Shown: piece by piece, positions 5,836 through 6,915 of the stretch
Position numbering within the stretch: position 1 is the first letter of the stretch
Layout of the letters: each line of letters begins with the position of its first letter
NCBI GenBank assembly: GCA_945788655.1
Contig: CALZMV010000073.1
Span: 1-6,915, forward strand
Length of the DNA: 6,915 nucleotides
From: an uncultured Clostridia bacterium
Lineage (GTDB): Bacteria; Bacillota; Clostridia; Peptostreptococcales; Anaerovoracaceae
Direction of reading: 5' to 3'
The notes under the pieces: generated by a model
Told to the model about the DNA's origin: nothing
The model's input: only the letters and a program-made list of their open reading frames with translations
Databases searched by the model: none
Translations under genes and position numbers: made by a program

Positions 5836-5944
5836 CACCATATTTACACAATAAAGTCAATTTGCGGGAGTATACTGATAAGGTTAAAACTATTGGATAA
5901 TATATATACAAAATGTATGAAAAAATAGAGGGGATTTTAGCAAT
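5836..5944 (+). promoter_or_regulatory. Intergenic region expected to hold the ABC gene promoter
   Basis: Since a strong terminator lies just upstream, the ABC gene needs a promoter here. Candidate -10 boxes are TATACT (5871-5876) and GATAAT (5896-5901), but neither has a convincing -35 at the normal distance (TTTACA at 5843-5848 is 22 bases from the first). A small inverted repeat ATACA-AAA-TGTAT lies at 5906-5918, possibly an operator. A weak -35 would fit a gene that depends on an activator, but no element can be assigned firmly. GAGGGG (5928-5933) is the ribosome binding site, 11 bases before the start. Confidence 0.3.
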
Positions 5945-6915
5945 ATGCTGCAGATAAAGAACATATCCAAACAATATATGACAGGAGAATTGGTACAGAA
6001 TGCCCTTAAGGACGTAAGTCTTAATTTTAGAGATAATGAGTTCGTATCAATTCTGGGTCCTTCAGGTTCAGGTAAGACAACGCTGCTTAACATTATCGGA
6101 GGTCTGGACAGATATGATAAGGGAGATCTTATTATTAACAATGTATCCACAAAAGATTATAAGGACAGGGACTGGGACTCCTATCGAAACCATACGGTAG
6201 GCTTCGTGTTCCAGAGCTATAATCTGATTCCACACCAGACTGTCTTGTCCAACGTTGAACTTGCCCTAACAATCAGCGGTATTTCAAAGGCAGAAAGAAG
6301 AGAAAGAGCTCTTGAAGCATTAGATGCAGTAGGGCTGAAAGATCAGGCTCATAAAAAACCAAATCAGATGTCAGGTGGACAGATGCAGAGAGTTGCAATT
6401 GCAAGAGCACTTGTAAACAATCCGGACATATTGCTGGCGGATGAGCCTACCGGTGCCCTTGATACAGAAACAAGCATGCAGGTTATGGAACTCCTTAAGA
6501 AGGTTGCAGATGATCGTCTTGTAATCATGGTAACTCACAACCCTGAACTTGCCCAGGAGTACTCAACCCGCATCGTCAAGCTGAAGGATGGGGAGATAAC
6601 AGGAGACAGCATGCCTTTCGACCCTAATCAAAATGATCTTCCTGAAGCACAGCACAGAAACTTGGGAAAGGCGTTTATGTCCTTAGGGACAGCATTTTCC
6701 TTAAGTTTAAACAATCTGCTGACAAAGAAGGGACGTACCATATTGACCTCCTTTGCAGGGTCAATCGGAATAATCGGAATTGCACTGATTCTTTCCCTTT
6801 CCAACGGATTTCAAAACTATATAGATAAAATACAAAACGACACTTTGTCTTCATATCCTTTAACTATCACCTCAGAGACTGCAGATATGACTTCGGCATT
6901 GCTGTCCATGACTGC
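5945..6915 (+). CDS. ABC transporter, ATPase fused to FtsX/MacB-type permease, 3' truncated by window
   Basis: The frame opens at ATG 5945 and is still open at the window end, giving 323 residues. A full ATPase domain of the MacB/LolD group (about 1-220) carries Walker A GPSGSGKTT (38-46), the Q-loop Gln90 in FVFQSYNLIP, the signature MSGGQ (142-146), Walker B ILLADEPTGALD (162-173, catalytic Glu167) and the switch His198. A linker (221-240) leads into the permease: LGTAFSLSLNNLLTKKGRT (248-264) is the usual lead-in and SFAGSIGIIGIALILSLSNGF (269-289) the first membrane helix, followed by the start of a large extracellular part. This order, ATPase first and permease fused behind it, is common in clostridial proteins of about 800-1200 residues. 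Such proteins typically export or release peptides and lipoproteins or give resistance to cell-wall-active peptides; they do not import vitamins, so a role in cobalamin uptake is not supported. Separate transcription from the cbiK unit is implied by the terminator before it. Confidence 0.92.
   Translation, partial: MLQIKNISKQYMTGELVQNALKDVSLNFRDNEFVSILGPSGSGKTTLLNIIGGLDRYDKGDLIINNVSTKDYKDRDWDSYRNHTVGFVFQSYNLIPHQTVLSNVELALTISGISKAERRERALEALDAVGLKDQAHKKPNQMSGGQMQRVAIARALVNNPDILLADEPTGALDTETSMQVMELLKKVADDRLVIMVTHNPELAQEYSTRIVKLKDGEITGDSMPFDPNQNDLPEAQHRNLGKAFMSLGTAFSLSLNNLLTKKGRTILTSFAGSIGIIGIALILSLSNGFQNYIDKIQNDTLSSYPLTITSETADMTSALLSMT

Noticed and set aside
5717..6150. Minus-strand open frames at the end of the surface protein gene and start of the ABC gene
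   Set aside because: They run through a strong plus-strand terminator and the Walker A coding part of the ABC gene; no family features.
5945..6915. The ABC gene as the cobalamin importer belonging to the cbiK unit
   Set aside because: The ATPase-permease fusion is MacB/FtsX-like, not BtuCD- or ECF-like, and a 12-bp stem terminator separates it from the riboswitch transcript.
1..6915. CRISPR arrays, insertion sequences, tRNA or rRNA genes
   Set aside because: No regularly spaced repeats, transposase-like frames, terminal inverted repeats or RNA gene signatures were seen on reading both strands.

Overview
The window is AT-rich, tightly packed DNA with strong AGGAGG-type ribosome binding sites. 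The gene order ribD-ribE-ribBA-ribH, a fused RibBA enzyme, an intrinsic-terminator style cobalamin riboswitch, surface lipoproteins and a fused ATPase-permease ABC protein all fit an anaerobic Firmicute. The best guess is a clostridial or Lachnospiraceae-like gut bacterium; this is inferred from gene style, not from a marker gene.

Positions 1-2699 hold the riboflavin operon on the plus strand: the 3' end of ribD, then complete ribE, ribBA and ribH, separated by 13, 20 and 27 bases. Together they encode the path from GTP and ribulose 5-phosphate to riboflavin, except for the one phosphatase step. A HAD-family phosphatase gene on the minus strand (2686-3333) converges on ribH and overlaps its last 14 bases. 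It has its own promoter and could be that phosphatase, but this is unproven.

Positions 3334-3873 have no protein gene and are regulatory. They contain the HAD promoter (minus strand), a strong extended -10 promoter (plus strand), a cobalamin riboswitch with a recognisable B12 box, a small hairpin whose loop can pair back into the aptamer, and an intrinsic terminator. Seven bases of the B12 box are exactly complementary to the 5' arm of the terminator. This gives a simple readable switch: the aptamer and the antiterminator compete for the same bases.

Positions 3874-5787 hold the two genes expected to be under this riboswitch. The first is a CbiK-type cobalt chelatase made as an exported lipoprotein. 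The second is a membrane-anchored surface protein with two copies of a roughly 100-residue beta-rich domain that I compare, tentatively, with NEAT haem-binding domains. A strong terminator at 5796-5835 closes the unit. Both proteins should act outside the membrane, while cobalamin synthesis is cytoplasmic, so this pair may be a little-described surface system for handling tetrapyrroles, corrinoids or cobalt. This is the most interesting part of the window.

Positions 5945-6915 hold the start of a MacB/FtsX-like ABC protein with a complete ATPase domain fused to a permease that runs off the end of the window.
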